From positions 1-64,000 of the forward strand of contig DBMO01000046.1 of the NCBI GenBank assembly GCA_002298995.1: 64,000 bases of DNA. The letters run 5' to 3'. The DNA comes from Desulfarculales bacterium UBA696. Lineage in GTDB: Bacteria; Desulfobacterota; Syntrophobacteria; Syntrophobacterales; Syntrophobacteraceae. The position numbers were made by a program, and so were the translations under genes. Below the pieces are notes generated by a model. That model ran no database searches. It was not told the DNA's origin and worked only from the letters and a program-made list of their open reading frames with translations. How positions within the stretch are numbered: position 1 is the stretch's first letter; the number at the start of each line of letters is the position of its first letter. Shown in pieces: positions 8,249 to 15,530 of the stretch.

Positions 8249-8713
8249 ATGTTGGAAACGGGTAATGAGGCGCAGGATTTCTGCCTGAGCGCGGATGATG
8301 ATGAAACTGTGTGCCTGAAGAATTTGGCGGGGAAATGGGTGGTTTTGTATTTTTATTCCAAAGATAACACCAGCGGCTGAACCAGTGAGGCTCTGGAGTT
8401 TTCAGAGCGCATGGCCGATTTTGAATCCCTGAATGTGATTGTCTTTGGAATCAGCCCCGATTCCGTCTTATCACACAAGAAGTTCAAACAAAACAAGGGT
8501 ATTTCAGTCAGGTTGTTGAGCGATCCCGATCACAAGGTGCTCGAAATGTATGGAGCCTGGGGAGTCAAAAAGATGTACGGGAAAGAGTCCTCGGGCGTAA
8601 TCCGCAGCAGTGTGCTTATCGACCCCGGGGGGATCGTACGTAAAGTCTGGCCAAAAGCAAAATCCTCCGGGCATGCCCAGGAAGTGCTTGACATGATCAG
8701 GCAGTTTTCTTGA
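8249..8713 (+). CDS. Peroxiredoxin (PrxQ/BCP-like), candidate selenoprotein (UGA at 8378-8380)
   Basis: Reading TGA at 8378-8380 as selenocysteine gives 154 residues. The ATG at 8249 is set by AAGGAGG five bases upstream. Layout: AQDFCLSADD and the CLKNLAGKWVVLYFYSKDNT strand, then SG-U-TSEALEF, where family members have PGCTxEA with the peroxidatic Cys. Then VIVFGISPDS, FSISVRLLSDPDHK-type strand (here VRLLSDPDHKVLEMYGAWG), RSSVLIDPGGIVRKVW and a C-terminal helix. The usual resolving Cys five residues on is Leu, so this would act as a one-Sec enzyme with an outside reductant. Without read-through the first 43 residues would be cut off. Sec-containing peroxiredoxins are known in this phylum. 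A SECIS-like hairpin lies at 8390-8408. Confidence 0.88.
8390..8408 (+). promoter_or_regulatory. Candidate bacterial SECIS hairpin
   Basis: A perfect 6-bp stem (8390-8395 with 8403-8408) closes the seven-base loop GAGUUUU, starting 16 nt after the UGA at 8378-8380. Position and size match bacterial SECIS elements and resemble the hairpin after the UGA at 476-478. Confidence 0.65.
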
Positions 8714-8764
8714 TTTTGTGCAGCGAGGATTTCGTGACTCTGCCCGCTTGTCACACGGACCCAG

Positions 8765-8964
8765 GCAGCAAAAAGACGCTGCCTGGGCAACCCCGCGGGC
8801 GGCCCGCGCTTCGTGCACGACTACGAGTATCCTGGTCACCCCTTGGCCTCAGGTTCATTAAAATGATGTTTTTGGGGACAAAAATGGGCATCTAAGCTGG
8901 AAATATAGTCCTTTTCTAATGCTTTATCTTAGAATATCGGCATACTAGCTTGGCCCGACCTCAA
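8765..8964. repeat. Dispersed repeat B, copy 2
   Basis: The core 8848-8964 is nearly identical to 7330-7457 and 14099-14215. The first half differs more, with a GCAGC...GCTGCCTGGG hairpin like that of repeat C. Confidence 0.75.
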
Positions 8965-8974
8965 TTCGACCACC

Positions 8975-9790
8975 CTAAGCGTGGCTGGATAATGACTGGA
9001 ACGAAATTACTCGCCTCGTTAAACTCGGATAGCCTTTAAATGGCAGAATTGCCCTATTCTTGCCTTCTATCAGATTCTTGAATTCACAAGCGACCCACGC
9101 ATATTTATTTCTTGTCTTCAGGTCGGGGTGGCCCTGGCCGGACTTTATTGTTTTCACCCAGCAGTCGAGTAGACTCTCTATGTGTGCAGGTATGTGAGTA
9201 CTACCAGCGTATATTTTCAGCTCGGAAAACGGATCTACTCTTCTCGTGCCATCACTATCAAAAGCAAAAAGCTGGGATTCTCTTATTTTGGCTATTTGGT
9301 AATCTTCTTCGCTTTCAGATGACATAAACCATCCCCAAATATCATCGCTGATTACAATTCTCGGAAGGCTCGTTTGTTTTTCAAGCTCCACGGCGTCAAT
9401 AAAAGCAGGCCCGAACACCGTACTCTCTCTGTGCCACAAGTCTCCACTTGTTATTGCTCCACGACTCAAAAAACCTCTCCTAACAATTATCCCCTGTAAT
9501 TGAGATGCTACTTCACAAAGCCATATAGCGCCTAAATTTGTCGCCTCTACTGATACTACAACGCAGTCAGAAAAATGCTCGGCAATTGGCCTTATTATGT
9601 AACCCTTTTCATCCTCACTATCGTATCTTCCTTGAGAAGAAGGATGATTAAGTACATTTGCTGAGTCAATATACACCCGCAACTCGCTCATAACGCCAAA
9701 AATATCAGATACACTTATAGATTCACTTTTAACCGCATGTGTGAAGCCCAAAATATCACAAAAAAGTACATGTCGATTTTCGTACTTCAT
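8975..9790 (-). CDS. Class III nucleotidyl cyclase-like protein, stand-alone
   Basis: A 271-residue protein with the start at 9788-9790 (AAGGAA seven bases upstream); a longer in-frame start would add 15 residues with no ribosome site. The first half looks like a cyclase homology domain: strand RHVLFCDILGF with Asp12, then FSDCVVVS with Asp75 (the two expected metal-binding Asp), then GFLSRGAITSGDLWH and VFGPAFIDAVELE before PRIVISDD. There is no sensor or membrane domain. About 100 residues follow without a known domain. Possible product: a cyclic nucleotide; but members of this branch are poorly studied and may be inactive. No Pycsar-type effector is next to it. Confidence 0.6.
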   Translation of the reverse strand: MKYENRHVLFCDILGFTHAVKSESISVSDIFGVMSELRVYIDSANVLNHPSSQGRYDSEDEKGYIIRPIAEHFSDCVVVSVEATNLGAIWLCEVASQLQGIIVRRGFLSRGAITSGDLWHRESTVFGPAFIDAVELEKQTSLPRIVISDDIWGWFMSSESEEDYQIAKIRESQLFAFDSDGTRRVDPFSELKIYAGSTHIPAHIESLLDCWVKTIKSGQGHPDLKTRNKYAWVACEFKNLIEGKNRAILPFKGYPSLTRRVISFQSLSSHA

Positions 9791-9939
9791 GGGTGTGTTC
9801 CTTGCCTGATGCCAGCGCTGTCCGGAAACAAACAACGCCGAACATCCTCATAATGCCGTTAGATTGAATGCGATGTTGTCTGCCGGGTTAATTGATGCAA
9901 GGGCCGGTGCCCGGATAGCTCTGCATCCAGGTCAGAAGG

Positions 9940-10035
9940 ACAAAGGGTTAAGGCAAACGGCAACATTGTTCGGCGGGGATATTCTGCCGGTACCTCTTGC
10001 GCTCCGCGCCAGGATACAAGTATTCTCGCCACCCC
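9940..10035. repeat. Dispersed repeat A, copy 3
   Basis: Contains ACGGCAACATTGTTCGGC, GATATTCTGCCGG, TACCTCTTGCGCTCCGCGCC and GGATACAAGTATTC, matching 3090-3175 and 4110-4206. It abuts the stop of the next minus-strand gene. Confidence 0.6.
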
Positions 10036-10037
10036 CA

Positions 10038-11351
10038 CTACCTCGATCTCCGCTCAAAATCGTAGGCTATCTCCCAATCTCTGTGTCCATAATACTCCAG
10101 GTATTCATAATTTTCGGTAAGATCGTAGCGAGGGAGGTGAGAGGAAAGAGCATCTGCAACCTTCGAAGGTGTTTCCCCACCAAGACGCATCAGCCAAAGC
10201 GACACTTGGTCATTCGCGTCTGAGCGGGCAAAGAGAATGTGTTGTCCATCCTCCAGCCATAAAGGTCGTTCTTCCCGGTAATTTTCATCGGAGGTCAGAC
10301 GCCGCTTTTCCGATCCGTCAGGTTTCATTATCCACACTCGGCGTCTTGCAAGTCCCTCATGTATTTCATTTTCCCCCCGGACTTCGGCGCCGATATCCGG
10401 CCCTGCAACATAGGCAATGAGGCTACCGTCCGGGGACCATGCCGGAAAAATGGCGGACACCTCCGGTTCCGTCAGTGTTTCTGCCTTTCCGTTTTCAGAA
10501 TCGAGCACGACGATTCGTTTGTTTGTCCAGGTAAACCTATTGGCTCCTTCCGAGATGGCCATCTTCCTGGTGGTCGGCGCGAAAGAAAGGAAATCAGGGT
10601 AGAGCAATGAACCGGTCCCGGTGCCATTCTGTTTTTTATCAGAGTCGAGGAAGAAAAGAGGGCAGCCATCCGACATTATTGAAACGGACATGACCTCGCA
10701 TTGCCATAAATAGATTCGAGACCCGACCCAGGCCGCCAATTCGGTATTGCCGGGAAATCCCTCTTCATTCGGCGGATGATAAACTACGATCATTTCCGAT
10801 TGCCTGCTTTCAACATTAACCTTTCTGATCGAATGCCGCCACGGCCATTCCCCTCCCGGAACTTCCGGCCTCTCATCGAAATCATACGCAATCCACTTTC
10901 CATCCGGGCTCCAAAGAAACTCGTGAACGCCGGTGTGCTCCTGACCGGGACCCGGTACAATCAGGAGGTCATCATCCTGGCCGGAGATGGCTATTCGCAG
11001 TTCTCCTTTGACGGTAAATGCGAGGATGTCCGAGTGGGGAGACCAATCGAATTTAGACAACTTATCAGAGGGAAGGGAATGCGCCGATTTCCCGTCAGCC
11101 CCAATGACCCAGACCTGGTCCGCACCCTTCCTGAATGCGATCCACTTCCCGGACGTGGAAAACCTCGGGGTTGAGTTGAGGGAATCGTTTGTGAGCTTGA
11201 GAGCACGGCCGTCAGGCAAAGCCTTTATGAAGATGTCCCCGGCTTGGACGTAAACCAGGCGGCCAAGGTTGGGCTGCCGTAAAAGGAGGAATGCTCCGAC
11301 CAGTAGAAGGGCGAACAGTGTGATCGTACCGTAGAGAAGCTTACGACTCAT
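10038..11351 (-). CDS. TolB-like beta-propeller protein, membrane-anchored
   Basis: A 437-residue protein with one N-terminal membrane segment (residues 6-24, LYGTITLFALLLVGAFLLL) and no clear cleavage site, so probably anchored with the rest in the periplasm. The body is a six- or seven-bladed propeller built of WD40-like PD40 repeats: TPRFSTSGKWIAFR, FDWSPHSDILAFTV, EFLWSPDGKWIAYD, FAPTTRKMAIS and FPAWSPDGSLIAYV, each followed by a short IW/VW-type strand. PD40 proteins mostly bind other proteins or peptides; no catalytic peptidase domain follows. It stands alone between repeats A and C. Confidence 0.75.
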   Translation of the reverse strand: MSRKLLYGTITLFALLLVGAFLLLRQPNLGRLVYVQAGDIFIKALPDGRALKLTNDSLNSTPRFSTSGKWIAFRKGADQVWVIGADGKSAHSLPSDKLSKFDWSPHSDILAFTVKGELRIAISGQDDDLLIVPGPGQEHTGVHEFLWSPDGKWIAYDFDERPEVPGGEWPWRHSIRKVNVESRQSEMIVVYHPPNEEGFPGNTELAAWVGSRIYLWQCEVMSVSIMSDGCPLFFLDSDKKQNGTGTGSLLYPDFLSFAPTTRKMAISEGANRFTWTNKRIVVLDSENGKAETLTEPEVSAIFPAWSPDGSLIAYVAGPDIGAEVRGENEIHEGLARRRVWIMKPDGSEKRRLTSDENYREERPLWLEDGQHILFARSDANDQVSLWLMRLGGETPSKVADALSSHLPRYDLTENYEYLEYYGHRDWEIAYDFERRSR

Positions 11352-11361
11352 ATCGCCTTAC

Positions 11362-11455
11362 ACAACCCTCCTGCCAGTGCGGTGGCACAAGTAAGCTTGA
11401 TCACTATATAATCCCGGCCCTCCCGTTCCCCAGGCAGAGGCTGCCTAGGCCACCC
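11362..11455. repeat. Dispersed repeat C, copy 2
   Basis: Matches 6607-6700 in GGTGGCACAAGT, CCCGGCCCTCC and CCCCAGGCAGAGGCTGCC; CCAGGCAG and CTGCCTAGG can form a stem. Confidence 0.5.
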
Positions 11456-11589
11456 GCCGAATGCAATGGTCTAAAATCCTGCAGGCAATGTTTGTGCTTC
11501 ACCCCCGGCAACAAGTTGGGTAATGTCGCGGTTGATCCTTCCAAGTGGTTAAGAAATTATATCGGCAACAAGTTCCTGTAATGGAAGAT

Positions 11590-12264
11590 TTACAGTGCCC
11601 CTGCCCGGACGGCATTTTCCAGATCAATCCTGAATCGATCCATTACGGATTTGATCGCTTTCCCGACCATTACTGATTTGGTTTCAGGTGCATCATAGCT
11701 TAACTTATCCATTCTCCCCTTAACATGCCCTACATAATCCTTTTCGAGGAAACAATCTCCGGTGCTCGGCCTAGTAACCTTGATATTCATCTTAAAATCG
11801 CCGTACATATCAGCCTCTGCCATGTCATAGGCCACCATTGCAAAAGCACCACCATAGGCCATTAAAAGGGAGGATTCAGCTTTCTTTCTCTGATAGTTCG
11901 GTGCATTCCAAGCCATCCTTTTCAGACAGGAGTTCACAACCAGGTCTACTTCCCGGAATGCCCCGGGAGCATTGCCGGGCAGTCTTTCCCTGGGAACCAG
12001 GATAACTTCTTTGAAGAGACCTGTGCTTTGTATTTCCTCGGCAATTATATGACTCAGTTCATCTATCGGGTCCTTCTGAAACATCCTGTCCATAGCTTTT
12101 CCTTCTGCTCTCTGGTCGATTGTATAATTAACAGCGATTCTGAGGTTGGTGGAAGGAGATTCTATTAAAGCAGGATGATCATAGTGCAGCGGGACAGAAG
12201 CACAAGCTCCGATAAAGAGAGAAAAAAAAACCGGCACCCACCATTTTCCAGGTCTGAAAACCAT
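11590..12264 (-). CDS. Lipoprotein of unknown function
   Basis: A 224-residue lipoprotein. The ATG at 12262-12264 follows AAGGAGAATGCG; the ATG 18 bases further up lacks a site. The signal ends in FSLFIGAC (Cys20). The mature part starts with SVPLHYDHPA and includes a region (residues ~70-90) of the pattern ELSHIIAEEIQSTGLFKEV, which is common in lipoproteins that share the YajG-like fold. A central hydrophobic stretch (SSLLMAYGGAFAMVAYDMA) is unusual for a soluble lipoprotein. It is divergent from the next lipoprotein gene. Function unknown. Confidence 0.65.
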   Translation of the reverse strand: MVFRPGKWWVPVFFSLFIGACASVPLHYDHPALIESPSTNLRIAVNYTIDQRAEGKAMDRMFQKDPIDELSHIIAEEIQSTGLFKEVILVPRERLPGNAPGAFREVDLVVNSCLKRMAWNAPNYQRKKAESSLLMAYGGAFAMVAYDMAEADMYGDFKMNIKVTRPSTGDCFLEKDYVGHVKGRMDKLSYDAPETKSVMVGKAIKSVMDRFRIDLENAVRAGAL

Positions 12265-12569
12265 CGCATTCTCCTTGGTCAATCAAGTCGGCACATTATC
12301 CTTTATGCATAAATTTTCAGCGGTTGTCCATTCAAAAAGGAAGAGAACGTATGCAATACATTATCCATAGATACTTGGGATTGCTTCATGCCTGATAGTA
12401 AGAGATAATCTTTCTGAGAATCCTAAGTCTTACATCAACAGGGGATGTCCAATTAACCATATTGTGAATAATGAATGTGAAAATTACTTCCTTTACAAGG
12501 GCACGATAAATGTGTAAGAGTTTTTAGGTGAACAATTATGAACCTTCATATTAATCTTGGAGGATACCA
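12265..12569. other. Divergent intergenic region
   Basis: AT-rich spacer between two divergent lipoprotein genes. It must hold both promoters, but no confident -35/-10 pair, operator or hairpin was seen. TTGGAGGA near the right end is the ribosome site of the next gene. Confidence 0.35.
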
Positions 12570-13223
12570 TTGAAAAGTCGGTTACGAAGGTTTTGTTCGG
12601 CCTTTTGTGCATGCATTGCCCTATGTACAGTGGCAGGATGCGCTTCCTACGATGCGAAAAATATTACCTCAGTATCTATGAGGGGCACATCGGTCAAAGA
12701 ATTCGCGACCAGTGTCGATGGCGTTGACGTTCGCTGTTGTCCTCTGGTTGACCGGGAAGCAAGCCAAAAATACCTTGGGATTGACCCGTCTTCGGCAGGA
12801 GTAATTCCAATATTCCTAAGCATACGTAATAACACTGATAGTCCATTAAAGGTGGAGGTTGGGAAGTGCTTTACTGCAACTGATTCCAGAGGTGGAATCT
12901 TTAATGCTTTAACGATTGGTGAAGCTTCTGAACGTGCCAGAAGAAGCGATGTAGTACCTGTGGTCTGGTCCTCCATGATATTCGGAGTGGCCGGCATGAT
13001 TATAGCCGGGAACCAGGTTGCTGAAGTAAATAGGACAATTGACCAGGATTACCATGAGAAGTCATTCAAACCTACCCTGATCAATTCGGGATTCGAAGGC
13101 AAAGGCATAATCTTTTTTGATGTGCCAAAGGAAGAACAAACATCGATCACTTCTCTTGTTTTAACTACAACTAACTTAAATACTATGGAGCACAAGGAAA
13201 CGACGCTGGAGTTTCTTAAATAA
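12570..13223 (+). CDS. Lipoprotein of unknown function
   Basis: A 217-residue lipoprotein starting at TTG 12570, set by TTGGAGGA six bases before. The signal has a lipobox IALCTVAGC. The mature protein begins ASYDAKNITSV and has a central hydrophobic segment (PVVWSSMIFGVAGMIIAGN, about residues 130-148) that may insert into or lie on the membrane. The C-terminal third is beta-rich (GKGIIFFDVPKEEQ). It is followed after 26 bases by a second lipoprotein gene, so the two are probably co-transcribed. No family recognised. Confidence 0.65.
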   Translation: MKSRLRRFCSAFCACIALCTVAGCASYDAKNITSVSMRGTSVKEFATSVDGVDVRCCPLVDREASQKYLGIDPSSAGVIPIFLSIRNNTDSPLKVEVGKCFTATDSRGGIFNALTIGEASERARRSDVVPVVWSSMIFGVAGMIIAGNQVAEVNRTIDQDYHEKSFKPTLINSGFEGKGIIFFDVPKEEQTSITSLVLTTTNLNTMEHKETTLEFLK

Positions 13224-13249
13224 ACTCTGGCTCAAGAAAGGAGGACCTC

Positions 13250-13858
13250 GTGCCTAACTGCATGCCTCTATTTGTATTTCTCATTATGACTTCTGTATTT
13301 ATATCTGGTTGTGTCTCAGAGTTGCGCGCAAAACCAGACGACCTGATGAGTACAAAATCATATAACTCTGGCCATACACTAACCAAACCGATCACAATTG
13401 CAGTGTCAGACTTTTCATTGAAGACAGGTAAACCTGATAATGTCATAGGTGAAGCTAAGACAGGGATTTTTAACTCTCCTATTCCTATTACCTATGGGCA
13501 ACCAGCCACTACCTTAATTTCTGGTCAAATTAAGAAAGGCTTATCGGGTATGGGGTTCAAAATCGCAGCACCTGAAGATGCCGAATTCATACTTGATGGG
13601 ACTATCGAGTCTCTTTGGGTTGAAGAGTATGCAACTGGATTTAGCATGGAATATGCAAAAGCGAATGCCAGATACGACGTGGTGTTGAAAGACAAGAATG
13701 GGAAAGTTTTGTGGGGAACATCAGTCGAGAGTTACAAGAACTCAAATAAATCAATGGATGCAACTTATGACGATCTTCCCACATTGAAAGCTGCTTGTGA
13801 GGATTCTATTTCCAAGCTATTTGAGGACCCATCCTTCTGGGGTACCATTTTGAGATGA
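13250..13858 (+). CDS. YajG-like lipoprotein
   Basis: A 202-residue lipoprotein. GTG 13250 lies five bases after GGAGG; an ATG four codons later is an alternative. The lipobox is VFISGC. The mature part follows the YajG-type plan: an opening strand ITIAVSDFSLK, a helix LISGQIKKGLSGMGFKI, strand AEFILDGTIESLWV, then YDVVLKDKNGKVLWGTSVE and a final helix CEDSISKLFED. Proteins of this plan are outer-membrane lipoproteins without a known reaction. It probably forms an operon with the preceding lipoprotein gene. Confidence 0.62.
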   Translation: MPNCMPLFVFLIMTSVFISGCVSELRAKPDDLMSTKSYNSGHTLTKPITIAVSDFSLKTGKPDNVIGEAKTGIFNSPIPITYGQPATTLISGQIKKGLSGMGFKIAAPEDAEFILDGTIESLWVEEYATGFSMEYAKANARYDVVLKDKNGKVLWGTSVESYKNSNKSMDATYDDLPTLKAACEDSISKLFEDPSFWGTILR

Positions 13859-13959
13859 TTTCCTCAATAATAGCTAAGCAAAGAAGCAGCAGTTATGCTC
13901 ATGAGGATACGGCTCGATAACGCACCTTGCCACACAGGTAACGGGCAACTTCTTCATAT

Positions 13960-14215
13960 GGGCCCTGCCGCAGGCAAGAGGGAATAAATCAGTCAGCCCC
14001 CCTTTTTTGCTTCGCACACCGGCAATCCCGCTTGGGGCGGAACAGGCACCACCCCGCGCTTTGTGCCCGGATACGAGCATCCGAGCCACTCGCGGGCATC
14101 AAGGCTCATTAAAATGATGTTTTTGGGGACAAAAACGGGCATCTAAGCTGAAAATATAGTCCTTTTCTAATGCTTTATCTTAAGATATCGGCATACTAGC
14201 TTGGCCCGACCCCGA
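13960..14215. repeat. Dispersed repeat B, copy 3
   Basis: The most complete match to copy 1: ACACCGGCAATCCCGCTTGG, GCGCTTTGTGCCCGGATACG and the core 14099-14215 are all present in the same order. Confidence 0.78.
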
Positions 14216-14274
14216 TCCCTGCGCATACTAGCTTGGCCCGACCCCGATCCCTGCGCCCCGACCCCGATCCCTGC
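14191..14274. repeat. Short tandem repeat, 32-bp unit
   Basis: A 32-base unit (14191-14222) is repeated exactly at 14223-14254, and its last 20 bases again at 14255-14274. The unit begins with the final part of repeat B, so the expansion arose at the end of that element. Confidence 0.8.
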
Positions 14275-14317
14275 GCCCAACGAGTTGCCGGTGTTACCCG
14301 CTAGCTGCCTATCCCAC

Positions 14318-15163
14318 CTACTTCTTATTGAGCATCTCCATACGATGCAAATTTTCGGCCCCATCTGCTAAACGCTGCCCCTCAAGTCTCAAGGAATCAG
14401 CGATGGCGGTTCCCAGAAAGGCTGCAGGATAAACATCTCTCTTGAAGGCCCGAACGTCTGCAATAAAGCTATCGATCTGAATCCAAGAGGTCTCCAATTC
14501 GGTAGGGCTGAGTTGGCAGGCAATGCTCTCCCTTAGTGACCAGGAATCCTTGCCATCTAAGGACCGAGGGTCTGTGCACCGAGTTTCTAGCGAAATCCAA
14601 AAATAAGCAGATAAAAGATCACGAGGGCCGCCAATCCCTTTGCTGACGAATCGCGCAAGATCCTTCCAGCACATTCTGTCACCGAAATCTGCTCCTCGTT
14701 GGTAGTACCTGCGGGCAGTGATTGCGTCTGGCCGGCCAAAGTAGCCATCCTCGAAAGCCTTGGCGAGATCCCGACAAGCTGCGCCACTTAAACGCGCTGC
14801 ATCCTCCAGGAGGGTTTGAGCGGCGGATTGAGGAGTGTCTCCGAAGTCAATATACATTGGCCATCCATCGCGAATCTGGATGGCAACAGTCCTCTGTGCC
14901 TCAGGATGTCTGAGCCGGGCGGCCTTGAGCAGCCACGGGACTCCCAACCCTTCATCGTGCTTCTCGAAAGAGTAGTAGAGATAGAGACGCCATGAGGCAT
15001 CGGCATCACCGAATTTGACTCGCTCCTCAAGACGTTGCTTTTGCTCGTAAGAAAGGTCAAGGCCATGTCCATGTCGAAGCAGAAGGTCCTGCGCGTGCGA
15101 TGCAGGGGGGTATACGATGAGACAGCATATCAATAGTAAGGGAGCATACTTCAAAGGCATCAT
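14318..15163 (-). CDS. Secreted Sel1-like repeat protein
   Basis: A 281-residue protein. The start at 15161-15163 is chosen because it opens a clean signal peptide (MMPLKYAPLLLICCLIV, cleavage near SHA-QD) behind GAGATGAG. The body is all-helical with Sel1/TPR-like repeats: GDADASWRLYLYYS, VPWLLKAARLRHPEAQRTVA, LLEDAARLSGAACRDLAKAF, GYFGRPDAITARRYYQRGAD and the typical ISKG-like GGPRDLLSAYFWISL. Such proteins act as protein-binding scaffolds in the periplasm. The partner is unknown; no operon. Confidence 0.65.
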   Translation of the reverse strand: MMPLKYAPLLLICCLIVYPPASHAQDLLLRHGHGLDLSYEQKQRLEERVKFGDADASWRLYLYYSFEKHDEGLGVPWLLKAARLRHPEAQRTVAIQIRDGWPMYIDFGDTPQSAAQTLLEDAARLSGAACRDLAKAFEDGYFGRPDAITARRYYQRGADFGDRMCWKDLARFVSKGIGGPRDLLSAYFWISLETRCTDPRSLDGKDSWSLRESIACQLSPTELETSWIQIDSFIADVRAFKRDVYPAAFLGTAIADSLRLEGQRLADGAENLHRMEMLNKK

Positions 15164-15355
15164 CTCATCTCTGACGGCCAAAAACCTGTTTTGGAGTCCC
15201 TTCTGCGAATGTGTAATGTATGAAACAAAGCCATTTAGCGCCGACTTGCTCGTCATGTCAAGAACGGCAAAGGGAATCCTTTCCCCTTTTCACACTATCC
15301 TTCACACCCCCGAAACACAAATGGGCTGACCATCAGGCCAACCCATTGTTTTTTC

Positions 15356-15430
15356 TGGCTCCCCGGGACGGACTCGAACCATCAACCTAGTGGTTAACAG
15401 CCACCCGCTCTGCCGTTGAGCTACCGGGGA
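15356..15430 (-). tRNA. tRNA-Asn (anticodon GTT)
   Basis: The full cloverleaf reads on the minus strand. The acceptor stem TCCCCGG/CCGGGGA is followed by discriminator G and an encoded CCA (15356-15358). The D arm contains AGCTCAACGGCAGAGC, the anticodon loop is CTGTTAA giving anticodon GTT, and the T arm has GTTCGAGTC. Length without CCA is 72 nt. It lies 100 bases downstream of fusA on the same strand. Confidence 0.95.
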
Positions 15431-15530
15431 ATAATCGGAAGTGACCTGTTTATCAAAGCCCTCCCGGTTTGTCAATAGAGAGGGGACCCGCAACACGCAA
15501 CACAACTCGCAACCCACAAACCACCCTGAG

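Larger units (their letters stand above)
13859..14317. other. Intergenic stretch with repeat B copy 3
   Basis: No gene supported. It holds repeat B copy 3 (13960-14215) and a short tandem repeat (14191-14274). Confidence 0.5.

Noticed and set aside
14191..14274. Possible CRISPR-like array
   Set aside because: Units are directly adjacent with no spacers, and only two and a part are present; no cas genes.
15324..15352. Hairpin AATGGG...CCCATT beside the tRNA as its terminator
   Set aside because: The T-run is on the plus-strand side, while the tRNA is on the minus strand; no plus-strand gene ends there.
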